Notes under the pieces: generated by a model
What the model was told of the DNA's origin: nothing
Seen by the model: the letters and a program-made list of their open reading frames with translations, nothing else
Databases searched by the model: none
Shown here: positions 22,883 to 33,885 of the stretch, one piece after another
Position numbering within the stretch: the stretch's first letter is position 1
Layout of the letters: every line of letters starts with the position of its first letter
Program-made: the position numbers and the translations under genes
Assembly (NCBI GenBank): GCA_963556195.1
Contig: OY744523.1
Span: 80,033,997-80,097,996, forward strand
From: Sepiola atlantica
Lineage: Eukaryota; Mollusca; Cephalopoda; Sepiida; Sepiolidae
Reading direction: 5' to 3'
DNA: 64,000 nt

Positions 22883-23018
22883 CATTTTAAAATATTTTAT
22901 GCTTCAATACAAATATTTTACATTTTAATTACAACTTTTGATGGTCGTCATTCAAGTGTGTGTAAATAGGATTCAGTATTCAAAACATGTCCTAATGTGT
23001 ACAAGTTTTTTAAAAACT

Positions 23019-23024
23019 AATAAA
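23019..23024 (+). terminator. Poly(A) signal AATAAA (second)
   Basis: A second canonical hexamer about 340 bp after the stop, so alternative 3' ends are possible. Confidence 0.5.
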
Positions 23025-23040
23025 GCAATTTAAAAATATA

Positions 23041-23403
23041 AAAATCTCTTCTGTTTCCTATTTTCTTTTAATTAAAATAGCGTACAGAAAAATAATCATT
23101 TACCCAAATGTCTATCACCCCCTCCATATGTTACATGCATTAGGCGGCATGTTTAGTGGGTTGCATATTTGCGATGCATGCGAATGACAGACTTGCTGCA
23201 GGTGGGAAATATTTAGCTAAGAAAAGAGAAATCACCCAAGATATTAAACAAATGTTTGGTCTGGAGCTTGGACCACCCAGAATTTGATTTCTCTTTCAAA
23301 AAGGTTAGTGTCTTTTTAACCGGGATTCATGCTGAGAGCAAAGTACTTGAGAAATTTAATGACTGTCCAGATATGCCACCACCACCCCTCCACCGCTAGA
23401 CAG
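23041..23403. other. No gene recognised
   Basis: AT-rich intergenic sequence; nothing recognised. Confidence 0.4.
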
Positions 23404-23960
23404 TAGTTTTTTATGTTCATGGATTGGCAGCAGATTAGTCTTTTCAGGTGGATGCTGGTCGCCCATTATCTCAAGTGGTCTTTCTGGGGAGGTCCCAGTG
23501 AGATCTACATATATTGCAGGAGATGGACAGGGGAGTTGGTCAGAGTTGGCCCTCTGGGCATCTCACGGTCAGTTGGGTTGGTCTGCCTCTCTAAGCAAGA
23601 TGGGTCCTTTGGCTCTTAGCGAATGTTCCTTGGACTTATTTGTGTTTTGATTTCGTCGGACTAAGATTTCTCATTTGCAAGTCTGTTATTCAAAAGAAGA
23701 AAACGAGAATCATTGTAACGTCCAAAAGAATAAAAAATTGCGATTTTATTTGGAGGGAGAATTTTTCTATTGCAGCACTGACTGAGGACACACAGTTGAC
23801 GACACTGTTACTGGTGTCGGAATCGAACAACGACTTCGGACCGCCACAACAAGTGAACGATCACGGCCTGTGCAGTGAACGCACACCGATGCAGCACATT
23901 CATATCTTCAACAACTTGTTAATCTTTTTTGTTTTTACACTATCTTAACCATAACCGGTC
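23404..23960. repeat. Dispersed repeat, copy 1
   Basis: This block is related to 30770-31400 in the same orientation. Shared anchors are ATGTTCATGGATTG, TATCT.GAGTGG, TTGCAG.ACTGA.TGAG, CTT.GGACCG.CACAACA and ATTC...CTTCA near the end. Divergence is high, so it is an old dispersed element of unknown type. It carries no recognisable domain. Confidence 0.5.
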
Positions 23961-24229
23961 TCTCTCCAACAAAGCCTTTTACTTGTTATTTTTTTGTTTT
24001 TTTCTTAAGCTTGTTGGACTACTATTATTTCTGTATACTACGTTAGGAGTGGAAATGTATTGGATCAATACATCCCCTCAGGAATGTGTTGTCATACATT
24101 CCTTTATTATTTCATTGTTTTTGCATGATCATATATTTAGAAGAGCTTTAAAAAAAATTAAGACTTATTTCAAGCTCTTGACGCAGGATTAAAAAGTCAT
24201 TGAACCCGAGTCAGACTAAAAAAGCAACA
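23961..24229. other. No gene recognised
   Basis: AT-rich sequence between the dispersed repeat and the left LTR of the gypsy element. Confidence 0.35.
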
Positions 24230-24405
24230 CACAAAACCTAAAAAATCTGTGGCAGTCTTCTAACAGTAAACCGTCGTTCCTAACGCTCTCCAGTTCATTC
24301 TTTTCATCAGTTCACCTGGAAGCTATGCAAATTTCCTTTCCAAGCTTTCATGCATAGCAAAGGCTATTTTTTGTTTATGTCAGGGGGATTGGTTCTGTCC
24401 GTTAC
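24230..24405 (-). repeat. 3' LTR of the reverse-strand gypsy (24-28 kb)
   Basis: This LTR matches 28650-28797 with substitutions and an extra ~30 bp (CATGCATAGCAAAGGCTATT region, 24350-24380) that the other copy lacks, showing considerable age. Confidence 0.75.
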
Positions 24406-24458
24406 ACTCTCCCCCTGTTCTCATCATCGCACACACAGCAGCTGCAAGGCGGTCTCCT

Positions 24459-25480
24459 TCATCTGTGGTTCCTTCTGAGAAGTGGCACAGCTGATTCAAT
24501 CGTTTCTTGAGGTGGTTCTACCGAGATATGTTGATCTTTACTATTGTCGTCGTCACTGTCGTTCAACCGATAAAGGCCATCATCGACCGAGCTATCGGTT
24601 ACATCATTCATCATCGTCACACAGAATTCACCATCACTTAACGCTGCACTTCCACTGTCTTCGGAATTGCTCACTATCCAGGTATACAGGCAAAGATCTC
24701 TTACATGGCAAGGCACTCTGTCCACACACCGTTTGGGGACTCACCACCTTTGTCACAGTTCCTGTCCTCAATTCACTCGTGCACCTGTTTAATTGGGCTC
24801 CCACTAGCAAAACGTTCCTCCCCCCTCCCCCCGTTCATAAATTTCATGTTTGTCTTCTGGTAGCAATGGAAGAGCTCCATCGATGCCTTTCACCCGGACT
24901 TCAAAATTGTACAGTGTATTCGCCGAAGCCATCACACTATTGACATCGTCTTTCAGCATTATATTGCACCAATAAACCACCTCTTCAGCAGCGCATCCCT
25001 TCCTAAGAGCAATCCGTTTTATAGATCTATGAGACCTCTCGACAATATCATTTCCTGATAGTGCATATGTACACCAGAGATGCAATCGGACACCTCAGCT
25101 TTCAGCAAACATTCTGAACCTATTGCTGCTAAAAGCTGTACTGTTCTTCGGGTGGAAGCCTCTCAAAGAAAACAGAACTGAGACATTGTATCACAGCGGC
25201 AGAATCCTCCCTCCACAAGAGTCGCCATATGGCAAACCGGGTAGGTCCGCAATCGATGAGGGTTAGGTAGTGAACACCTCGACACCCCCCCCCATAGCGG
25301 GTGACATCCATATCCAACCTTTACTATACGCTTGATGATTTAAGCTTCTCATGTTGCCATCGTACCATTGCAGATCAATAGACAGACATTTGCAATAAGA
25401 TGCAATTGCAAATTTTACAGCCCCCTTTGTCGTACCAGGGGTAATCCTCCTGACGAAGTAGGTTGTTCGTTTCACTCCAG
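24459..25480 (-). pseudogene. Gypsy integrase, decayed
   Basis: Reverse-strand pieces in different frames give an integrase from N to C: a zinc-binding region with KRTTYFVRRITPGT (25475 onward), the core with DMDVTRYGG and CGPTRFAIWRLL (about 25310-25200), and then SGNDIVERSHRSIKRIALRKG (25050-24990), which holds the catalytic Glu, and the C-terminal domain. Integrase joins the cDNA ends to the host genome. Frameshifts near 25290 and 25090 break it. The tail (24725-24459) is acidic and Ser-rich. Confidence 0.8.
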
Positions 25481-25505
25481 GATGACTACTGTTTAAATGG
25501 ATCTG

Positions 25506-25884
25506 TCATATTTGCCTCAGCTCCATACTGTTATCGGCGGCGGCACATATCTGCAACATAGGCTCTGTTTCCTTCCTCATTGCCTCCAGCCACATCTGCA
25601 GGACTCTAGTGATCTTATCGGCTTTATTTTGCCTTAACCTGACGAGCACAACGTCTACCACCAGCACATACTCTTTGACAAGTTCTGAAAAGGTTTGCAA
25701 CCATCTTCTGATAAGGATTTTACTAGCAGCCTTAGTGCTTACTCTGGATTTGTTAGTCAACGTGTTAGTAAGCCATCGATGAACACATAAGCAATCGGTC
25801 TTCAGGTGTAAGGATTTAGCCTCCCAGCGTATAACAAGATTTACTGTTTTTAGAATGGCATCCAACTCCGCGAGATTTATATGT
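25506..25884 (-). pseudogene. Gypsy RNase H domain, C-terminal part
   Basis: The reverse-strand frame contains HINLAELDAILK (with the active-site Glu), LHLKTDCLCVHRWL (with an active-site Asp) and NKADKITRV (with the distal Asp), the order expected of a retroelement RNase H. It follows on from the segment beyond the 1.23-kb insertion, where the reading frame would rejoin at THINLAEL if the insert and one copy of its 4-bp duplication are left out. Confidence 0.8.
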
Positions 25885-27118
25885 GACAATATTAACTGGC
25901 CCTACGAAAGTCGGCGCCCAGCATACACGGCTAGTATAAATTGGCCCAGTAGAATATAATTTAATTTCTTGTTTGAAATAAGAGTATCAATTTATATTGT
26001 CAGAGTGACCTATAGACTTCTTATGTATCCATAAACATTAACCAACATCAGACCTCAAATAAACAAATGAGAACTAGCTTGATAAATAACATTTCTCCAC
26101 TGAAGATAAACAAGTTTATATATCAATTTATATGATCAGTGACCTCAAAACATCTTCAATCTCAGATGGCATTATCAGAATTGAACCTTGTTGTTTCGAA
26201 TGGGAAAACAGTGGAAATGCAATATACTTATAATTTGGATAAGGATAAACAATTTTCAAGTTTGATTTATATTGTCAGAGTGATCTATAAACATCTTATG
26301 TCACAAATAACATTATCGAAGTTGAACTTTGTTGTTAGATTCACAAGCGATTTCCATATAAAGGAGTTGAAGTTGAGAGAGAAAGTCAGTCGGTGATAGA
26401 GAGTCGGCGATAAGCATCGGGTGAGGACTGGCCAGTCGGCGATAAGCAGTCAGTGAGGACTGGCCAGTCGGCGATAAGCACTGGGAGAAGACAAGCCAGT
26501 CGGTGATAAGCATTGGGCGGGGACTAGCCAGAGTTACACCAAGCAGACCGTGAATTAATCAATGAGAGAAACGGACATAAGAACCCTTCTCTATTCGTGA
26601 AAGATATCACACCTATCGGGATACGTGTGTCCTCGCCCGAGCTTAGAACAGCACGCCACTGATAGAGGGATAAATTGTTCATCGGTCCAATTACATACCA
26701 GAGTGAACTCAACATTATTTGGACAACTGGCCTAGTGACTCAACAAGTGTATATTTTATTTCATTATTCATTATTAAGAATAATTATTTTCTGAGAAAAC
26801 CACAACGGACTTGACTTCTTTCCTTCAACAGTTCTGCATGAATGACCTTTCATTCCACAGGGATCCCGAGTTGCTGATTCCCCCTCAACGGTCACCCACT
26901 TATCTAAACAAACACAACGTGGGGGTGGGGGTGACCTTATGAGAGGCCTCTTCGACAACCGCGGCTTTCTTCGGAGCAGCAACTTTTGTACCAACAGGAT
27001 CACGTGACTAACCAGCCCAGGAGCGGCCAACTGGTGACGTCACGGGTGGGGTTAAAAGCCCATCTCATTTGGTGCCCCGATCACGGGTGCATAAAAGGCC
27101 TTTTTCAATATGTCATGT
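25881..27118. mobile_element. Solo-LTR-like insertion with 4-bp target duplication
   Basis: The insert is 25885-27114 (1,230 bp), flanked by ATGT at 25881-25884 and 27115-27118. Its ends are inverted (GACAATATT ... AATATGTC). It lacks coding capacity and carries a TATAAAGGAG box (about 26357), a second ATAAAAGG (about 27091), and a degenerate tandem repeat of AGTCGGCGATAAGCA with GGACTGGCC (26400-26525). These features fit a solo LTR. The 3' third resembles 28805-29110 in inverted orientation, so the family has another copy here. An alternative parse gives TG...CA ends with a mismatched duplication. Confidence 0.7.
26400..26530. repeat. Short tandem repeat inside the solo-LTR-like element
   Basis: Four or five degenerate units of CAGTCGG.GATAAGCA followed by GGGTGAGGACTGGC, about 40 bp each, lie just downstream of the TATA-like box. 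Tandem repeats of this kind are often found in LTRs as enhancer-like elements; that role is only inferred. Confidence 0.65.
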
Positions 27119-27470
27119 GTCCGATTCTGACCGCATCCAACACACATCTTCAATCGTGGTCCTATGTGATTCGAGCAGGACGCCTGTGGCCAAGGAACTT
27201 ACGTCAACCCACGCATCAAGCTCTTTGCCATTGACGCACCATTTACCTTTGCATGGGTCGGCTTGTCTCACTCTGTTAACAGTTTTAGCATACGTCTTAA
27301 TGGGACATCCTCAGTTTGATCATCCCATCTTTCTGTCTCTGTGCTTGCCCTTCACTTAATGATACTAGTTGCTACTCACAGCCAGCTGCACACTGGGAGA
27401 TGGCCAACAAGCTTTCAGCAGATAAAGAACACCTTTCTTCTGCTAATAGTGTCTATGACGTCCGGCAGCT
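27119..27470 (-). pseudogene. Gypsy RT C-terminal / RNase H N-terminal segment
   Basis: Reverse-strand reading gives KVFFIC.KLVGHLPVCSWL and RASTETERWDDQTEDVPL, a connection segment that precedes RNase H in this type of element, then a damaged RNase H start. It is interrupted by stops and by the 1.23-kb insert. Confidence 0.65.
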
Positions 27471-28075
27471 CATTCCCACATTTCCAAAACGACATCGTCT
27501 ACTCCCCATCCTTCAGTCGCTCCAGTTTTGCTGGCTAGTCCAAAGCACGACAAATGCTCAGCAACACTGGTTGCTGATGTGACACTTTCATCCATATCCA
27601 CATCATTGATGTAAGTCGAGGTCGCCTTCTTGATGTTGTCTTGCAATAAGACTGCGTTCACAATGGACCTCATTATTTGCGGAGCCACATTCAGACTAAA
27701 TCTCCACCTCGTTAAACAATACCTTCTACCTTGGAAAACAACAGTCTGGTAGGACAAAAGTGACTCACGAATACACACTTGAAGATAAGCAGATCAGAGA
27801 TCCAGCAACGCTACATTTGATCTTCGCAGTCTTCATTCCCTCAGTTTGCTGGTGCAAACATCAGCGTCTGCAGTATATGCATCTACATGGAGGTTTAATT
27901 CCCGGTAGTCCATTACACGGCTCACTTTTGATTTATTGTGCTGGACGACAGTCATCAATGGAAGCAGCCATGTCTTGGGTCCAAACTTTTGTTCGTCATA
28001 GGGAGCAAGCCAGCCTTTCTTGATCCACTGTTGTACTTCTCCATCTGTCATACCAAGCGAGACAATCCCTAGCTA
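27470..28075 (-). pseudogene. Gypsy reverse transcriptase, decayed
   Basis: The reverse-strand frames contain the N-terminal fingers (VQQWIKKGWLAPYDEQKFGP, VMDYRELNLHVDAYTADADVC; 28051-27833), and the palm (YQTVVFQGRRYCLTRWRF, LNVAPQIMRSIVNAVLLQD, then YIND; 27778-27600). The catalytic box has YIND where YIDD is usual, so one catalytic Asp is Asn. A frameshift near 27800 joins the two parts. Confidence 0.8.
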
Positions 28076-28079
28076 AGTT

Positions 28080-28630
28080 ACTGATTCCATCGCATTCGAA
28101 ACACCCTATCCTGGTGTTCTTCCTTGGTTTGCATTGGCCTCATGGCTGCCATAATTAACGCGGGTCCAGGTGGGTCATTTTTCAATATAGCTTGAGCTAG
28201 AAGCTGAGAAATGCTCATTTCCTCCATTCGAGAAGAAGCTTGTAGGAGCTGTCAGACGACAACCCATGGACAAAGGTTGCTTTGAGGCCTCGATCCGAAT
28301 GGTATAGAAAACTTCTGCATGTCCATTAAAAAAGCATCTACGGTTTCACCTGGGTGCATGCGGCATGCCACAAACTGCGCGTATGCCGCATAGGAGTCAT
28401 GGGTAAACATTGTAAATAAAGCTTCCTTTATGGAGGCATAATCCCCCTTTTTTTCTTTACTCAATTGTTGGTACACCGCAAAGGTGCCGCCTGTCAAACA
28501 CATAGGAAATATGGATTCCATCTTCTTTACAGAGAATAGCCTTCTAAATCCATTCAATAATGGATTGGCTGGGTTCTGAACCACTAAACTCTGGTATAAG
28601 CTTCATATCGATCTTATCTGCCATCATGAC
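28080..28630 (-). pseudogene. Gypsy gag, decayed
   Basis: The reverse-strand product starts near 28625 (MMADKIDMKLIPEF in the raw frame) and includes FPMCLTGGTFAVYQQLSKEKK, ALFTMFTHDSYAAYAQFV and CRMHPGETVDAFLMDMQKF, characteristic of the capsid region of this gypsy family. It forms the particle core in working elements. No zinc knuckle is visible. Frameshifts near 28560 and 28290 break it. Confidence 0.75.
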
Positions 28631-28649
28631 GCAGAGATAGCTTGTAAGA

Positions 28650-28797
28650 AAACAACGCACAAAACGAAAATCATCTGGGACAATCTTTTAACAATAAACC
28701 TGACACTCTCTAGTTCGTTCTTTTTATAAGTTCACCTGGACGCTATGCAAATTTCCTTTCCAAGCTTTCAAGGGGGATTGGATATGTCCATTACCCA
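28650..28797 (-). repeat. 5' LTR of the reverse-strand gypsy (24-28 kb)
   Basis: It matches 24230-24405 over most of its length and lies directly before gag in reverse orientation. Confidence 0.75.
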
Positions 28798-28804
28798 GAC
28801 AAAC

Positions 28805-29130
28805 AACAACTAAAGTAGCTGTGAATCCGCTTACTCGCAAAGTCAGTGACGTCACCAATTCGGCCGTTCCTGAGTTCGGTGGGTCACCCGGTACTGCTCG
28901 GGAAAAGTTGCTGCCCTGATGAAGGTCACAGATGTCGAAACGCCTGGTTCAGCGATTACTCACTCCCACGTTGTGTTTGTTTAGATCAGTGAGCGATCAT
29001 CCGGGTTGGGTCAGCAACTTGGTACCACTGCGAAGTGAAAATCATTTCCAGCAGAACAAGTAAAATAATTTAAAAAAATAAATCTTCAACAACTCGGTCT
29101 GTTGGGTTTTTCTTAAAAGAATAATTATTT
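28805..29130 (-). mobile_element. LTR-like fragment related to 26780-27060, inverted
   Basis: Its reverse complement matches the distal third of the 25885-27114 element: ATCTAAACAAACACAACGTGGG, GAGCAGCAACTTTT, GGCC.A.TTGGTGACGTCAC and AATAATTATT followed by ACCCAACAGAC. It ends close to the outer edge of the gypsy 5' LTR. The motif CTGATGAAGGT...GTCGAAACG lies at 28916-28940. Confidence 0.6.
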
Positions 29131-30769
29131 GCCAAGGAAAATACAAACTATAAGGCAAGGTAGCTCTACCTTCTAACTCTTAGCTCTGTGTTTTTGGACT
29201 GATGCTATAACACTTTTAGGCGATTTGTTGGTCTTTGCAGTATCGAGCCTAACCGACTGATGTGGTGTGTGATGGGGAACAGAGTCAAGTCTTCTCATTG
29301 ACACCGGGCTCCGGCCTTTTTTGAGAAACCCCTACCTCGGGACTGGCAGAACCCTTTTTCATCGTCTAATAGAATCTACTCAAGAAAAAACAAAATGTGT
29401 GTTTACCAGTATTTTTCTACGGTATTAGGATTTGGGACCCGCCTTCCTAACTCGGAGTGGTCAATCGCATTTCGACCACCCTGCTGCTCTTATCCCCATC
29501 TGCCTGCATCCTTCACCATTCTCCAGTGAGAGGAAGGGGGGGGGGGTCCGAACTCATTCATGAAAACAGCTGAATGTACTTCTACTAATGGGTGTATGTC
29601 TTCTTAACTTACGTCCCCTGAGACGGACTGTTCTATTAGAACACATGGCTCGCTGTTTATCTAAGTTCCTGAGAAAAAAACAAATTCTCTTTCGACTGTC
29701 ACAAAAACAAAACTGTATTTCTCAATTCTCGGCTTTTATCATTTAACGACCCAGGAATTCTCCCCAGCCCTTATTTATTTCTTGTATGAATAATTAATTT
29801 GCCGCATCCGACAGTGTCGTTGTCGATTACTGGCCGCATACAACACCTGTTCTCTGTATAGAGCCATAACAAGTGTAAAAAAATGACAGTCCTTTTCACA
29901 AAGCCAGACAAAACGACGCTAGCTTAACATCTGTCTTGTGTAGCACTGGTGTCGGCATTAACCCGAAATGACAATTTAAGCCAAAATTCCCGACAATAAG
30001 ACTCCGAATCCAATTTATCGTTTTCCCTTTGTTTAATGAGAATTATCTATGTCTCTCTCCTTTAATTCACACTAGTGCGATACTCTGACCGCCGACCTAG
30101 TGTATATTTTTGCCCCATCTCCCGTAAGACCGCTCAGCATTGTCACAGCTGGGCAACTCAAAGAAGTCAATATGGTGTCTAACAAAAGTGAATAAATTCC
30201 ATTTACTTATATTTTATAGATTTTGTAGATTCTCAGAATTGCATTACTTTTCTCCTTGTTATCAGCTTCACGAGATTGCAATTTCATGTGTCTGATTGGT
30301 TTGGGACCATTTGATATCATCAGATGAGAAAGTACATTTTCTGTTTACTTCTTGAAGACGACTTTGTTCTCTGCGTTGCATTTACCATGTGGGATATTTG
30401 GTCAGCTGCTTTTTGTTTACGTATCTCAGCAGTATGAGAATCTCTTCACCAACTGTCTCTACTATTGTTGTTATCTTTTTCAACAGTTCATTAGGCATTT
30501 AATTATTGTTAGCATTTGATAACATCAGATGGGGCACACTAATTTGTAAAAGCTAAAGCAGGATGGGTCGATGTGAAAATGCAGTAGGCTGCATTTTCTT
30601 TAGTAATGTATATGAATGGCGGACGTTGCAAATGTTAGATGCTCAACCAGAGGAAAGGGGGGGGGGCACAAGATAAAGTGAAAATATCTTTGGTTTCATT
30701 TGGGCCACACAAGAAGAATATTTCCCTTTGAGGTAAATTGAGTGTCTCATAAAAGGCTGGACCCATGCG
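29131..30769. other. No gene recognised
   Basis: Mixed composition; part may be the continuation of the LTR-like element. G-runs lie at 29538-29548 and 30659-30667. No domain or clear repeat match was found. Confidence 0.4.
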
Positions 30770-31400
30770 GGTATGTTCATGGATTGTCGCCATGATAATT
30801 CTCTGTCTGACAGTTATCTTGAGTGGCTAAGTGTTTGGGTGACCCACCGATAACCAGTGAAAAGACCCGGTCAACAGGAAGAAGGAGATGGGAAGGGCTA
30901 GAGCTGGCACACTGGGCATGACAGGAAATTGGAGGTTTGCTGGGGCTGATGGAGACAGGATGGCCCATCTGGGTCTCTTAGCCAAAAGACTGTGGGGGAC
31001 TTGTTTCAACTTCACCGGGATATAAAGATCTTGTTTGGCAGGCAGTTGGGGTTGAACTTTCGAGGTGGCAGTTAGCTTTCAGTGGTCCTTGGAAGGAGAG
31101 GGTCTGTTGTGTCATGTTTTATTTCACCAGAATAGAGGGATCTTTTTACAACTCTGCCATTCCACTTAGAGACACGAATATCTTTTGTAACATTCAGCAA
31201 ATAAATTTGTTCATAAATTGGACTTGTGGCTTTTACTTGGCATGAGAGTATTTGTTGCAGTACTGATTGAGATCAAACAACATCTTTGGACCGGCACAAC
31301 ACGTGTGAGATGATTACGGCCAGTGCATACATGTTCACATCTATAAGCACATTTACATTCTTCATAATTGTCTGCATTTCAGTTTTAATCTGCTTGAAAG
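30770..31400. repeat. Dispersed repeat, copy 2
   Basis: Related to 23404-23960 in the same orientation, sharing ATGTTCATGGATTG at the start and GGACCGGCACAACA, TTACGGCC.GTGCA and ACATTC.TTCA near the end. No coding content is recognised. Confidence 0.5.
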
Positions 31401-31489
31401 ACGATTTTGTTGTTTAATAGGATTTTTTAAAACAGTCGAACATTATTTTTAGGAGTTTTGAGATGAGGATTGATAATTTATATTATTTC

Positions 31490-31620
31490 GATAATTTGGA
31501 CTGCGATTCTCCACTTGGTTGTTATTTACACAACAATTCAGCCGATATAACCTCTGGCCTTCTTCAGATGCATCTTTGCAAACTTCTAGTCAAACTTGAG
31601 AATTTCGAACTGAACTTTTT
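31490..31620 (-). mobile_element. 3' end of a Penelope-like element (reverse strand)
   Basis: The reverse strand reads CATCTGAAGAAGGCCAGAGG, TTATATCGGC and then a TTGTTGTGTAAATAACAAC string. This CTGAAGAAGGC...GGC...GTTG pattern is common at the 3' ends of Penelope-like and some LINE elements. Without the 67-bp satellite it would lie only about 340 bp downstream of the GIY-YIG domain at 33886-34080. Confidence 0.5.
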
Positions 31621-31749
31621 CTTTAATCCATGAAGGTAGATTGTTCTCATTCCATCAGCCATGACCGGGTAGAAGTGTTAATTTTTGTTATCACCTGTAG
31701 TAAAGACTGGCACTTACAACTGATTGTTAATGAAAGCTTTCAAACATTA

Positions 31750-33701
31750 GTTTTATCAATTTCAAACATTTGCCTATGCATCCATGTGAATAATTCTCGT
31801 ATGGATCTGGGTTCGAGTTTTATCAATTTCAAACATTAGCCTATGCATCCATGTGAATAATTCTCGTATGGATCTGGGTTCGAGTTTTATCAATTTCAAA
31901 CATTAGCCTATGCATCCATGTGAATAATTCTCGTATGGATCTGGGTTCGAGTTTTATCAATTTCAAACATTAGCCTATGCATCCATGTGAATAATTCTCG
32001 TATGGATCTGGGTTCGAGTTTTATCAATTTCAAACATTAGCCTATGCATCCATGTGAATAATTCTCGTATGGATCTGGGTTCGAGTTTTATCAATTTCAA
32101 ACATTAGCCTATGCATCCATGTGAATAATTCTCGTATGGATCTGGGTTCGAGTTTTATCAATTTCAAACATTAGCCTATGCATCCATGTGAATAATTCTC
32201 GTATGGATCTGGGTTCGAGTTTTATCAATTTCAAACATTAGCCTATGCATCCATGTGAATAATTCTCGTATGGATCTGGGTTCGAGTTTTATCAATTTCA
32301 AACATTAGCCTATGCATTCATGTGAATAATTCTCGTATGGATCTGGGTTCGAGTTTTATCAATTTCAAACATTAGCCTATGCATCCATGTGAATAATTCT
32401 CGTATGGATCTGGGTTCGAGTTTTATCAATTTCAAACATTAGCCTATGCATCCATGTGAATAATTCTCGTATGGATCTGGGTTCGAGTTTTATCAATTTC
32501 AAACATTAGCCTATGCATCCATGTGAATAATTCTCGTATGGATCTGGGTTCGAGTTTTATCAATTTCAAACATTAGCCTATGCATCCATGTGAATAATTC
32601 TCGTATGGATCTGGGTTCGAGTTTTATCAATTTCAAACATTAGCCTATGCATCCATGTGAATAATTCTTGTATGGATCTGGGTTCGAGTTTTATCAATTT
32701 CAAACATTAGCCTATGCATCCATGTGAATAATTCTCGTATGGATCTGGGTTCGAGTTTTATCAATTTCAAACATTAGCCTATGCATCCATGTGAATAATT
32801 CTCGTATGGATCTGGGTTCGAGTTTTATCAATTTCAAACATTAGCCTATGCATCCATGTGAATAATTCTCGTATGGATCTGGGTTCGAGTTTTATCAATT
32901 TCAAACATTAGCCTATGCATTCATGTGAATAATTCTCGTATGGATCTGGGTTCGAGTTTTATCAATTTCAAACATTAGCCTATGCATCCATGTGAATAAT
33001 TCTCGTATGGATCTGGGTTCGAGTTTTATCAATTTCAAACATTAGCCTATGCATCCATGTGAATAATTCTCGTATGGATCTGGGTTCGAGTTTTATCAAT
33101 TTCAAACATTAGCCTATGCATCCATGTGAATAATTCTCGTATGGATCTGGGTTCGAGTTTTATCAATTTCAAACATTAGCCTATGCATTCATGTGAATAA
33201 TTCTCGTATGGATCTGGGTTCGAGTTTTATCAATTTCAAACATTAGCCTATGCATTCATGTGAATAATTCTCGTATGGATCTGGGTTCGAGTTTTATCAA
33301 TTTCAAACATTAGCCTATGCATTCATGTGAATAATTCTCGTATGGATCTGGGTTCGAGTTTTATCAATTTCAAACATTAGCCTATGCATCCATGTGAATA
33401 ATTCTCGTATGGATCTGGGTTCGAGTTTTATCAATTTCAAACATTAGCCTATGCATTCATGTGAATAATTCTCGTATGGATCTGGGTTCGAGTTTTATCA
33501 ATTTCAAACATTAGCCTATGCATCCATGTGAATAATTCTCGTATGGATCTGGGTTCGAGTTTTATCAATTTCAAACATTAGCCTATGCATCCATGTGAAT
33601 AATTCTCGTATGGATCTGGGTTCGAGTTTTATCAATTTCAAACATTAGCCTATGCATTCATGTGAATAATTCTCGTATGGATCTGGGTTCGAGTTTTATC
33701 A
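31750..33701. repeat. 67-bp satellite array, 29 copies
   Basis: The unit begins GTTTTATCAATTTCAAACAT, continues TAGCCTATGCATCCATGTGA and ends TATGGATCTGGGTTCGA. Starts fall at exact 67-bp intervals from 31750 to 33693. The copies are nearly identical. Copy 1 has TTTGCC for TTAGCC, copy 14 has TTCTTG for TTCTCG, and copies 9, 18, 22, 23, 24, 26 and 29 have ATTCATG for ATCCATG. The array is flanked on both sides by remains of a Penelope-like element. Confidence 0.97.
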
Positions 33702-33885
33702 TACGTGATCTTGTCAAGATGTGTAATATTACAACTTATTACTTTGCATTATGTTTTTATTTACTGCTACTAATGTAGCAATTTTCTTATTAGTGTTCTA
33801 ATATTTATAATTATTGGTTCCCATATTTTATTTTATTTTATACTAGGTTTACTTAAAATTGCTTCTTCTTTGAGATGTATTACTC
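33702..33885. other. AT-rich spacer between satellite and GIY-YIG remnant
   Basis: AT-rich; probably the Penelope-like 3' region. No domain. Confidence 0.35.

Larger units (their letters stand above)
22681..23040 (+). other. Probable 3' UTR of the host gene
   Basis: AT-rich sequence following the stop, containing two AATAAA poly(A) signals. Confidence 0.6.
24230..28800 (-). mobile_element. Ty3/gypsy LTR retrotransposon with short LTRs, decayed, reverse strand
   Basis: On the reverse strand the order is 5' LTR, gag, reverse transcriptase, RNase H, integrase, 3' LTR. The two LTRs (about 24230-24405 and 28650-28797) share CCTTTCCAAGCTTTCA, TTCACCTGGA.GCTATGCAAA and GGGGGATTGG...TGTCC.TTAC. The left one keeps the TG start (TGTAACGGACAG). 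All genes are broken by shifts and stops, and a foreign 1.23-kb element sits in RNase H. I saw no clear tRNA primer site; gag begins about 30 bp after the 5' LTR. The family resembles Ty3/gypsy elements known from flatworms and molluscs. Confidence 0.85.

Noticed and set aside
28916..28940. Functional hammerhead ribozyme
   Set aside because: The core is close, but stem II does not close properly and there is an additional base; kept only as a low-interest resemblance.
31750..33701. CRISPR-like array
   Set aside because: The 67-bp units are contiguous, with no unique spacers, in a eukaryotic context with no cas genes.
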